A stretch of 64,000 nt of DNA from Selenomonas sp. oral taxon 920 (lineage in GTDB: Bacteria > Bacillota > Negativicutes > Selenomonadales > Selenomonadaceae), in the NCBI RefSeq assembly GCF_001717585.1, contig NZ_CP017042.1, positions 843,501-907,500 on the forward strand, read 5' to 3'. Below, piece after piece: positions 57,198 through 64,000 of the stretch; within the stretch, counting starts at the first letter, position 1; each line of letters opens with the position of its first letter. Made by a program: the position numbers and the translations under genes. Under the pieces are notes generated by a model. That model saw only the letters and a program-made list of their open reading frames with translations. It ran no database searches and was not told the DNA's origin.

Positions 57198-58589
57198 TTG
57201 CAGAAACATGTGGAACGAGTTCTGCGCGCGCAGAGCTTTTTCAGCCCCGCGTGTACGCTCATCGTCGCCTGTTCGGGCGGTACGGATTCACTCGCGCTGC
57301 TGGACGTATTGGAACGTCTGCGGGCGGCGGGCGGAGCGGAGCTCGTCTGCGCTCACTACGAACACGGGATTCGTGGGGCAGATTCGATTGCAGATGCACA
57401 CTTTGTAGAGGAGTTCTGTGCTGCACGCGCGATTTCGTGCGTGTGCGCGGCGGGGGATGTGCCAGTTTATGCGCGCAAGCATAGGCTTTCCATCGAGGCG
57501 GCGGCGCGCATCTGCCGCTATGACTTCCTGCACCGTGTGCGCGCGGAGCGCGGCGGTGACGCGATTGTCCTCGCACATCATGCGGACGATCTCGCCGAGA
57601 CCGTCCTCCTGCGCATCCTGCGCGGAACTGGACCTGCGGGGCTTGCGGCGATGCGTGTGTGGGACGGGCTGCACCTGCGCCCTCTGCTTTCTGTCAAACG
57701 GATGCAGATTGAGGAGTATGCTGCAGAGCGGGGGCTGTCTCCGCGGCATGATGCGACAAACGACGCGATGGATGCGCGGCGTAACCGCGTGCGCCGCGCA
57801 CTGCTGCCCGCACTCGCACACGACTACAATCCGGCGGTGCGAGAGGCACTGACGCGGCTCAGTACACTTGCTGCTGAGGAGGACGCATACCTCGCGAAGC
57901 TTGCTGAGGACGCATATGTACGCGCCGTATGTCCCGAAGGACTCGCCCTTGCCGTGCTGCGTGATCTTCACCCCGCAATGCAGCGGCGCGTGCTGCGCCT
58001 CTTCTGGACACGGGAGACGGGGATGGCACAGGATTTTTCCTATCTTCACGAAGAGCGTCTGCGTGCACTCATTACCGCAAAGGGGACAGCACGTACTGAG
58101 ATGCCGGGCGGGTGGCATGCCGCTGCTCGTTATGGTGTCCTTGCACTTGTATGCACGCCTATGGCACAGCGCTCTGCGGAAAAAAGTGAAATTTTGCTTC
58201 CCTTAGGCGACGAATATGTTATAATAAATTTTCAGGGCATGACGTTTCATGTCAGGTGTCTGACGCATATGACAGCGGATGATTTGCGCAGGATGGAACG
58301 TCGGGAGGCGGTCTATGCCGACCTCGCTCAGATGCCGCCGCTTGTCCTTCGGACGCGGCGCGCCGGAGACTATATACAGCTGCCCATTGGGCGCAGGAAA
58401 ATCAAGGATGTTTTCATTGACGATAAAATTCCGCGTGAAGATAGGGATAACATCCCTCTTGTTGCGGCTGCGGGGACACATGAGATTTTCTGGATGGTCG
58501 GTGGCCGACGCAGTGTGCGTGCACCGGTCACCGCGTCCAGCAGCGATATTTTGAGCATTGCATTTGTGAAGGAGACGATAGCCAGATGA
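57198..58589 (+). CDS. tilS: tRNA(Ile)-lysidine synthase
   Basis: A 463-residue enzyme converting the CAU anticodon cytidine of tRNA-Ile to lysidine (EC 6.3.4.19). The N-type ATP pyrophosphatase P-loop is ACSGGTDSLALLD near residue 20; later TilS substrate-binding and C-terminal domains are recognisable (DYIQLPIGRRKIKDVFID). TTG 57198 with AGGAG 6 nt upstream is the start. It overlaps hpt by 4 nt. The tilS-hpt-ftsH order is conserved in Firmicutes. Confidence 0.92.
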   Translation: MQKHVERVLRAQSFFSPACTLIVACSGGTDSLALLDVLERLRAAGGAELVCAHYEHGIRGADSIADAHFVEEFCAARAISCVCAAGDVPVYARKHRLSIEAAARICRYDFLHRVRAERGGDAIVLAHHADDLAETVLLRILRGTGPAGLAAMRVWDGLHLRPLLSVKRMQIEEYAAERGLSPRHDATNDAMDARRNRVRRALLPALAHDYNPAVREALTRLSTLAAEEDAYLAKLAEDAYVRAVCPEGLALAVLRDLHPAMQRRVLRLFWTRETGMAQDFSYLHEERLRALITAKGTARTEMPGGWHAAARYGVLALVCTPMAQRSAEKSEILLPLGDEYVIINFQGMTFHVRCLTHMTADDLRRMERREAVYADLAQMPPLVLRTRRAGDYIQLPIGRRKIKDVFIDDKIPREDRDNIPLVAAAGTHEIFWMVGGRRSVRAPVTASSSDILSIAFVKETIAR

Positions 58590-59131
58590 TGAGCGATGAT
58601 ATTGAGCGCATTTCCTTTTCAGCAGATGAGATTCGCGCGCGTGTGCAGGAACTCGGTGCGGAGATTGCACGTGATTATCAGGACGCGTCGGAGACCGTCT
58701 ACTGTGTCGGGATACTGAAGGGTGCAGCCGTATTCTTCACCGACCTCGTGCGCGCCATCGACCATCCCGTTGCCTTTGACTTTATGATTGTTTCCAGCTA
58801 TGGCGAGGCAACTGTCTCAAGCGGGCAGGTAAAGATTCTGAAAGATCTCGATTTCTCGATCGAGAATAAGCACGTGATCATCATCGAGGATATCATTGAC
58901 TCAGGTACGACGATGCACTACCTCAAGCAGATGCTGCAGGGGCGTCACCCCAAGAGCATCAAGATCTGTGCGCTGCTGTCAAAGCCCTCGCGACGCGTGG
59001 CACCCGTGGAGATCGACTACCTCGGGCATGAGGTACCGGATGAATTCCTCGTGGGCTACGGTCTGGACTATGCGGAGAAATACCGGAACCTCCCCTACAT
59101 TGGGGTGCTGAAGCGTTCCGTTTACGAATGA
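58586..59131 (+). CDS. hpt: Hypoxanthine phosphoribosyltransferase
   Basis: A 181-residue purine-salvage enzyme (EC 2.4.2.8). The PRPP-binding motif is HVIIIEDIIDSGTTMHYLKQ near residue 100, and the base-binding segment is VPDEFLVGYGLDYAEKYRNL near the end. ATG 58586 overlaps the tilS stop. Confidence 0.95.
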   Translation: MMSDDIERISFSADEIRARVQELGAEIARDYQDASETVYCVGILKGAAVFFTDLVRAIDHPVAFDFMIVSSYGEATVSSGQVKILKDLDFSIENKHVIIIEDIIDSGTTMHYLKQMLQGRHPKSIKICALLSKPSRRVAPVEIDYLGHEVPDEFLVGYGLDYAEKYRNLPYIGVLKRSVYE

Positions 59132-59148
59132 TGCGGAGGAGGTAGGAC

Positions 59149-61140
59149 TTGAATCAATCAATCCTTAGAAATCTTGCTTTTTATGCGCTGATGTTCTTTG
59201 TCGTGTGGACGGTTGCCGACTATATGTCGGGCAATCATCAGGCACCGCAGGCAACGGCGCTTGGCTACAGCGACTTCAACGCGAAGGTGACGGCGGGCGA
59301 AGTGGATAAGGTCGTCATTGTCCAAAACAATATTCGCGGCACACTCACAGATGGGACGGAGTTCACGACGATTGCGCCCGATGCGCCGAACAGTGATCAC
59401 GACCTCTACAAACGGCTCGCAGACAAGGGGATCACGATCTCGGCCGAGAATCCGCCCGAGCCGCCGTGGTGGCAGACGATGCTCACCTCGCTCATTCCCA
59501 TTGCGATTCTCATCGGCTTTTGGTTCTTCATCATGCAGCAGTCCCAGATGGGCGGCGGCCGCATGATGAACTTCGGCAAGTCACGCGTGCGCCTGATGGT
59601 CAGCGATAAGAAGAAGGTGACGTTTGCCGATGTCGCGGGTGCGGATGAGGCGAAGCAGGAGCTTGAGGAGGTCGTTGAATTCTTAAAGACCCCGGATAAA
59701 TTCAACGAACTCGGTGCACGCATCCCGAAGGGTGTGCTGCTCTTCGGTCCTCCGGGTACGGGTAAGACCCTCCTTGCAAAGGCGGTTGCTGGTGAGGCGG
59801 GTGTCCAGTTCTTTACTATCAGTGGTTCCGACTTCGTCGAGATGTTCGTCGGTGTCGGTGCTTCGCGTGTACGTGACCTCTTCGAACAGGCGAAGAAGTC
59901 CGCACCATGTATTGTGTTCATCGATGAGATCGACGCGGTTGGCCGTCAGCGCGGGGCAGGGCTCGGCGGCGGGCACGACGAGCGCGAACAGACACTCAAT
60001 CAGCTGCTCGTTGAGATGGACGGTTTCGCCTCGAACGAGGGCATCATCATCATCGCGGCGACCAACCGCCCCGATGTTCTCGATCCCGCACTCCTGCGCC
60101 CCGGTCGCTTCGATCGTCAGATCGTCGTGGACAAGCCGGACGTGCGCGGCCGTGAGGCAATCCTCAAAGTGCATACGAAGGGCAAGCCCATCGCAGACGA
60201 TGCCAATCTCGATGTGCTTGCGCGCCGTACTCCTGGATTTACGGGTGCCGATCTCAGCAACCTCGTCAACGAGGCGGCTCTCCTTGCTGCGCGCCGAAAC
60301 AAGAAGAAGATCTACATGGCGGAGATGGAGGAGGCGATCGAGCGCGTGCTTGCGGGACCTGAGCGCAAATCCCACGTCATGACGGACGAGGAGAAGCGTC
60401 TCACGGCATACCACGAGGGTGGACATACACTCGTTGGGATGCTGCTCGAGCACGCGGATCCCGTGCACAAGGTTACGATTATTCCGCGCGGGCGTGCGGG
60501 CGGCTATATGCTCTCCCTGCCGAAGGAGGATCGCTCCTACCGTACGCGCTCGGAACTCTTTGACCGCATTAAGGTCGCACTTGGCGGACGCGTTGCGGAG
60601 GAGGTCGTGCTTGGTGAGATCAGCACGGGCGCTTCGAGCGATATACAGAAGGCGACGCAGATCATTCGCAGCATGATTATGCAGTACGGCATGAGCGAGA
60701 CGATCGGTCCTGTTGCCTACGGCGAGGAGAACCATCAGGTATTCCTCGGGCGTGACTTCAACCGCGACCGCAACTACTCCGAGGAGGTCGCGGGCGAGAT
60801 CGACCGTGAGGTGCGCCGCTACATCGAGGAGGCGTACGAGGCATGTCGTGTTATCATCACCGAAAATCGCGACAAGCTCGATCTCATCGCGAACGCACTG
60901 CTTGAGCGTGAGACGCTGAACGCGGCTGAACTCGAGGAACTGATGAAAAAGGGTACAATCAGCGACAAGGATAAAGATGACAATGTGGACGAAACGGGGA
61001 AACCGCTACCGATTCCCGTCGATGTTGTGATTGACGACTCCACGCAGACGAGCGAGGAGGCGGAGCGTGCCGCAGAGGAACGCCCCGCGCCCGTTCCGAC
61101 AACGGAGCCGAAATTTAATCTGACTCAGTGGAATAAATAA
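59149..61140 (+). CDS. ftsH: ATP-dependent zinc metalloprotease FtsH
   Basis: A 663-residue membrane AAA+ protease degrading membrane and regulatory proteins. Two helices (about 5-25 and 105-125), the AAA domain with Walker [17 protein letters not shown] near 200 and Walker [16 protein letters not shown] near 255, and the zinc site HEGGH near 425. TTG 59149 with GGAGGAGG upstream. A Glu/Pro-rich tail follows the protease. Confidence 0.96.
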   Translation: MNQSILRNLAFYALMFFVVWTVADYMSGNHQAPQATALGYSDFNAKVTAGEVDKVVIVQNNIRGTLTDGTEFTTIAPDAPNSDHDLYKRLADKGITISAENPPEPPWWQTMLTSLIPIAILIGFWFFIMQQSQMGGGRMMNFGKSRVRLMVSDKKKVTFADVAGADEAKQELEEVVEFLKTPDKFNELGARIPKGVLLFGPPGTGKTLLAKAVAGEAGVQFFTISGSDFVEMFVGVGASRVRDLFEQAKKSAPCIVFIDEIDAVGRQRGAGLGGGHDEREQTLNQLLVEMDGFASNEGIIIIAATNRPDVLDPALLRPGRFDRQIVVDKPDVRGREAILKVHTKGKPIADDANLDVLARRTPGFTGADLSNLVNEAALLAARRNKKKIYMAEMEEAIERVLAGPERKSHVMTDEEKRLTAYHEGGHTLVGMLLEHADPVHKVTIIPRGRAGGYMLSLPKEDRSYRTRSELFDRIKVALGGRVAEEVVLGEISTGASSDIQKATQIIRSMIMQYGMSETIGPVAYGEENHQVFLGRDFNRDRNYSEEVAGEIDREVRRYIEEAYEACRVIITENRDKLDLIANALLERETLNAAELEELMKKGTISDKDKDDNVDETGKPLPIPVDVVIDDSTQTSEEAERAAEERPAPVPTTEPKFNLTQWNK

Positions 61141-61149
61141 AAAGCAGTC

Positions 61150-61190
61150 AAGGCACTGCTGCATGAACGAGGTGCAGCAGTGCCTTTTCT
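61150..61190 (+). terminator. Intrinsic terminator after ftsH
   Basis: AAGGCACTGCTGCA / TGCAGCAGTGCCTT perfect 14-bp stem, then TTCTTT. Confidence 0.9.
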
Positions 61191-61238
61191 TTAGAGAAGA
61201 TGAGATTTTTACGATAATGAATATATGGAGGGAATGGT

Positions 61239-62024
61239 ATGAAGATTGTTATTCTTGCAGGTGGACTTGGTACGCGTATTAGTGAGGAATCTGCGCTTCG
61301 ACCTAAGCCTATGATTGAAATTGGAGGAAAACCGATTCTCTGGCATATCATGAAGATCTATTCGCATTATGGATTTCATGAATTCATTATCTGTCTCGGC
61401 TACAAGGGCTATATGATCAAGGAGTATTTCGCCGACTACTATCTGCACACCTCAGATGTTACCTTCGATTTCACGCAGGGAAACAGCATGACGGTGCATA
61501 ACAATGTATCGGAGCCGTGGAAGGTGACGCTTGTGGATACGGGGCTCAATGCGCAGACGGGATGCCGTATTAAACGCATTCAAAAGTATGTGGGTGACGA
61601 GACCTTTATGCTGACTTATGGTGATGGGGTGAGTGATATTGACTTGCATGCACTTGTCCGAACACATAATGCGAAGCAGGATCGTGCACTCGTAACGATG
61701 ACGGCGATTCAGCCGGGGGGCAGATTCGGCGTTTTGGATATCGAATCCTCGACTAATGAGATCAGTCGTTTTGTTGAAAAGGCAAAGGAGGATGGCGGCT
61801 GGATCAATGGCGGCTTTATGGTAGTCGAGCCGGCGGTCTTTGACTATCTCCAGGATGAGGAGCGATGCATTTTTGAGACGGAGCCGCTTGAGACGATTGC
61901 GAAGAACGGCGGGCTTCATGCGTATAAGCATGCGGGGTTCTGGCAGTGCATGGATACACAGCGTGATAAGGGGAAGTTGGAGACTCTATGGGAGAGCGGT
62001 GATGCTCCGTGGAAGTTATGGTAG
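61239..62024 (+). CDS. rfbF: Glucose-1-phosphate cytidylyltransferase
   Basis: A 261-residue nucleotidyltransferase making CDP-glucose (EC 2.7.7.33), the entry to 3,6-dideoxyhexose or related surface sugars. Motifs: ILAGGLGTRISEESALRPKP at the start, KPILWHIMKIYSHYG, YGDGVSDIDL and GFWQCMDTQRDKGKLE. CDP-glucose 4,6-dehydratase (rfbG) is not found directly downstream; a glycosyltransferase-methyltransferase follows. Base composition is more AT-rich than in the ftsH region. Confidence 0.92.
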   Translation: MKIVILAGGLGTRISEESALRPKPMIEIGGKPILWHIMKIYSHYGFHEFIICLGYKGYMIKEYFADYYLHTSDVTFDFTQGNSMTVHNNVSEPWKVTLVDTGLNAQTGCRIKRIQKYVGDETFMLTYGDGVSDIDLHALVRTHNAKQDRALVTMTAIQPGGRFGVLDIESSTNEISRFVEKAKEDGGWINGGFMVVEPAVFDYLQDEERCIFETEPLETIAKNGGLHAYKHAGFWQCMDTQRDKGKLETLWESGDAPWKLW

Positions 62025-62082
62025 TCGTCAAGGGGATGATTTGAAATCTCATTGATGCTATTTGTGGAAAGGTGAAGAAACT

Positions 62083-63444
62083 ATGGCAAAGCTGAGTATA
62101 ATCATCCCCGTATACAATATGAATGTACAAGTCAACCAATGCCTTTTGACGATACGCAAGACTGTTCGGCTGCCGTATGAGGTGGTCATTGTCGATGACG
62201 GATCATTGGCGGATGAACGTGTCACGGCGCCTGTTGCAGGGGATGATGTCCGTGTGATCCACTGTGAGGAGCACCGTGGCTTTTCCCATGCGGTGAATAT
62301 GGGAATTCGAGCCTCTGTGGGAGAGGTGTTGCTCTTTCTCCATGCGGATGTCCTGCTTGCGCCGCATACGGCAGAGGATATGCTGGATGCTCTGATCGGT
62401 GATGCTGCATTGGGGGCCGTGTGCGCAGTCGCACCATCCGTGTATAAACGGGCGCAGCTGTTGCCGGATACTCCCTATCAAAGTTGGGACTCGTATGTGG
62501 CGGTGGCAGAAGAGATTCGGACAGAAGGCGGCGGTCCTCATCCGGAACTTGTCGCAGAGATGATTGCCCTTATGGTACGCCGTGATGTTCTTGATGCTGC
62601 CGGATTTTTGGATGAAACATATTCTGTTCCGGCACTTGCAGCATATGACTACACTCTGCGCATGACGAGAGCAGGCTATGGTATTGCATCACTTCCGAAT
62701 GTATATATTCACCACAATGATGGTCTTCAGGATGCTGAGGAATATGAGCGTATATGCGAGAGGGAACGCACACTTTTTCACAATAAGTGGGGGCTTTCGC
62801 TCAACTATTCTTTTGGGATACGTTCGGATCTTTTCCCGCTGATGGATCTGTCACAGGAGGGACTGCGTATTCTTGAGATCGGCTGTGCCTGTGGAGCAAC
62901 TCTGCGGGAGATCGGAATGCAGAACCCCACAGCAAAACTTTATGGGGTAGAGCTGAATGAGCGTGCGGCGGCGATCGCAGCACCATTTGCCAAGATCCTC
63001 TCTATGAACGTGGAAAAGCTTGAACTCACGGATATTCCAGAGCGATTTGACTACATTATCATGGGAGATGTGATCGAGCATCTCTTGGATCCGTGGGCTG
63101 CAGTTCAGAATATGCGGGAGCTTCTCATTCCGGGTGGGGCGATTATCGCGAGCATTCCAAACGTGGCGCATATCAGTAATCTTTACAATACACTCAATGG
63201 CTTGTGGACATATCAGGATATGGGATTGCTTGACCGTACACACTTTCGGTTCTTTACGAAATATGAGATTGTTAAACTCTTTAAAGATGCAGGTTTAGTG
63301 ATTGATGAACTCCGATTAAACATACTTGATATTCCGGAAAACCTGCAGAATCTCCGAAGCGAGCTTCTTTTACTCAAAACAATCAATGTAGCCGCTGAGG
63401 ATCTGGATGCCTATCAATGGTTTGTACGGGCGAAGCGCACGTAG
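62083..63444 (+). CDS. Glycosyltransferase family 2 - SAM methyltransferase fusion
   Basis: A 453-residue two-domain protein. Residues about 1-240 are a GT2 transferase (LSIIIPVYNMNVQVNQCLLT, EVVIVDDGSLADERV, LLFLHADVLLAPHTAEDMLD), and about 255-453 a class I methyltransferase (LRILEIGCACGATLREIGMQ, FDYIIMGDVIEHLLDPWAAV, THFRFFTKYEIVKLF). It likely adds and methylates a sugar on a surface glycan. ATG 62083 is the start. Confidence 0.88.
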   Translation: MAKLSIIIPVYNMNVQVNQCLLTIRKTVRLPYEVVIVDDGSLADERVTAPVAGDDVRVIHCEEHRGFSHAVNMGIRASVGEVLLFLHADVLLAPHTAEDMLDALIGDAALGAVCAVAPSVYKRAQLLPDTPYQSWDSYVAVAEEIRTEGGGPHPELVAEMIALMVRRDVLDAAGFLDETYSVPALAAYDYTLRMTRAGYGIASLPNVYIHHNDGLQDAEEYERICERERTLFHNKWGLSLNYSFGIRSDLFPLMDLSQEGLRILEIGCACGATLREIGMQNPTAKLYGVELNERAAAIAAPFAKILSMNVEKLELTDIPERFDYIIMGDVIEHLLDPWAAVQNMRELLIPGGAIIASIPNVAHISNLYNTLNGLWTYQDMGLLDRTHFRFFTKYEIVKLFKDAGLVIDELRLNILDIPENLQNLRSELLLLKTINVAAEDLDAYQWFVRAKRT

Positions 63445-63483
63445 AAGAGCCGTATTCATATTTTTCGATATTTTTGTGGCAGG

Positions 63484-63527
63484 AAGCCGTTATCTGCGCT
63501 ATAATGGGGCGGATAACGGCTTTTTTG
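63484..63527 (+). terminator. Intrinsic terminator with a promoter-like loop
   Basis: AAGCCGTTATC (63484-63494) pairs with GATAACGGCTT (63512-63522), then TTTTG. The loop contains TATAAT (63500-63505), upstream of birA. Confidence 0.75.
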
Positions 63528-63541
63528 TTTGGAGTGATACG

Positions 63542-64000
63542 ATGAGCAGCGATGTGTTGGAGCTCCTGCGGGCGGCGGGCGGCTATATCTCGGGCGAAAA
63601 GATGGCGGAGCGGCTCGGTGTGACGCGTGCAGCAGTGTGGAAAAAGATTGCTGCGCTCCGCAATGCGGGCTATGATATCTCAAGTGCACCGCGCAGCGGC
63701 TATGTGCTGCGCTCCGCACCGGACCGTCTGATCGAGACAGAGATCAGACGTAATCTTGATACACGGCTCATCGGGCAAAAGATTATTTGCTATGATGCAG
63801 TGGACTCGACGAATCTTGTGCTCAAGGATCTCGCACGTGCGGGGGCGGAGGACGGGACAGTGGTGGTCGCTGACAGTCAGGGGACGGGGCGTGGGCGCAT
63901 GGAGCGTGCGTTTTTCTCGCCGCCGGGCAAGGGGATCTGGGCAAGCATCCTGCTGCGTCCGACATTCCTGCCGCAGGACGCTCCGAAGTGTACGCTGATG
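63542..64000 (+). CDS. birA: Biotin ligase/repressor BirA (5' part)
   Basis: The first 153 residues of a bifunctional biotin-protein ligase. An N-terminal HTH (YISGEKMAERLGVTRAAVWK) is followed by the catalytic domain (YDAVDSTNLVLKDLA, then DSQGTGRGRMERAFFSPPGK; the canonical loop is GRGRRGR, here GRGRMER). The gene runs off the window. HTH presence suggests it also represses biotin genes. Confidence 0.93.
   Translation, partial: MSSDVLELLRAAGGYISGEKMAERLGVTRAAVWKKIAALRNAGYDISSAPRSGYVLRSAPDRLIETEIRRNLDTRLIGQKIICYDAVDSTNLVLKDLARAGAEDGTVVVADSQGTGRGRMERAFFSPPGKGIWASILLRPTFLPQDAPKCTLM

Overview
The window reads as a chromosomal segment of a diderm Firmicute of the class Negativicutes, most like Selenomonas or Centipeda. 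Gram-positive style gene order (DUF1934-argS, rpoE-pyrG-mfd, tilS-hpt-ftsH, divIC-S1 protein) occurs together with outer-membrane machinery (TonB, two TonB-dependent receptors). GC is fairly high, except in the 12.1-17.9 kb stretch and the sugar-nucleotide genes near 61-63 kb, which look more AT-rich. No rRNA, tRNA or CRISPR array was seen. The genus assignment is inference from gene content.

Region 1 (1-10.3 kb) is the most unusual part. A periplasmic-binding lipoprotein (3' end only) is followed by three tightly packed genes for a nitrogenase-like reductase: a NifH/BchL-type Fe protein and two NifD/NifK-type subunits with conserved cysteines. After a Fur-box-like operator and promoter come a second binding lipoprotein, an ABC ATPase, a FecCD/BtuC-type permease, a TonB protein, a TonB-dependent receptor and a TIM-barrel protein. 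It looks like one uptake-plus-reduction system for a metal complex or tetrapyrrole.

Region 2 (10.4-17.9 kb) holds a soluble PAS chemoreceptor, a GNAT acetyltransferase, an IS30-family transposase remnant, and a sigma-A promoter leading into a cobalamin riboswitch. A complete IS3-family element (12885-14358, CACT target duplication) sits in the loop of the riboswitch's likely terminator. It separates the riboswitch from a second binding-protein/receptor pair, paralogous to region 1. This supports a corrinoid or other tetrapyrrole as the substrate class.

Region 3 (17.9-31.1 kb) contains an amino-acid ABC permease/ATPase, a DMT exporter, a divergent FtsZ-like protein, an HD hydrolase, glnS, an ArsB/NhaD antiporter, a DUF1848 protein, a PepSY gene divergent from a two-component system (kinase frameshifted, PhoP-like box upstream of pepSY), a zinc-ribbon protein and an orphan amino-acid binding lipoprotein. 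Copies of a small dispersed repeat lie here.

Region 4 (31.1-64 kb) is mostly core metabolism and information processing: RluA-type pseudouridine synthase and uraA (minus strand), manA, a DUF2156 protein, leuA-uvrC, a YesM/YesN two-component pair, rubredoxin, putP, glyoxalase, two CheX-type proteins, DUF1934-argS, rpoE-pyrG-mfd, a lone tetrapyrrole-methylase domain, HU, an SDR, an MGDG-synthase-like glycosyltransferase, divIC, an S1 protein, tilS-hpt-ftsH, rfbF, a glycosyltransferase-methyltransferase fusion, and the start of birA.
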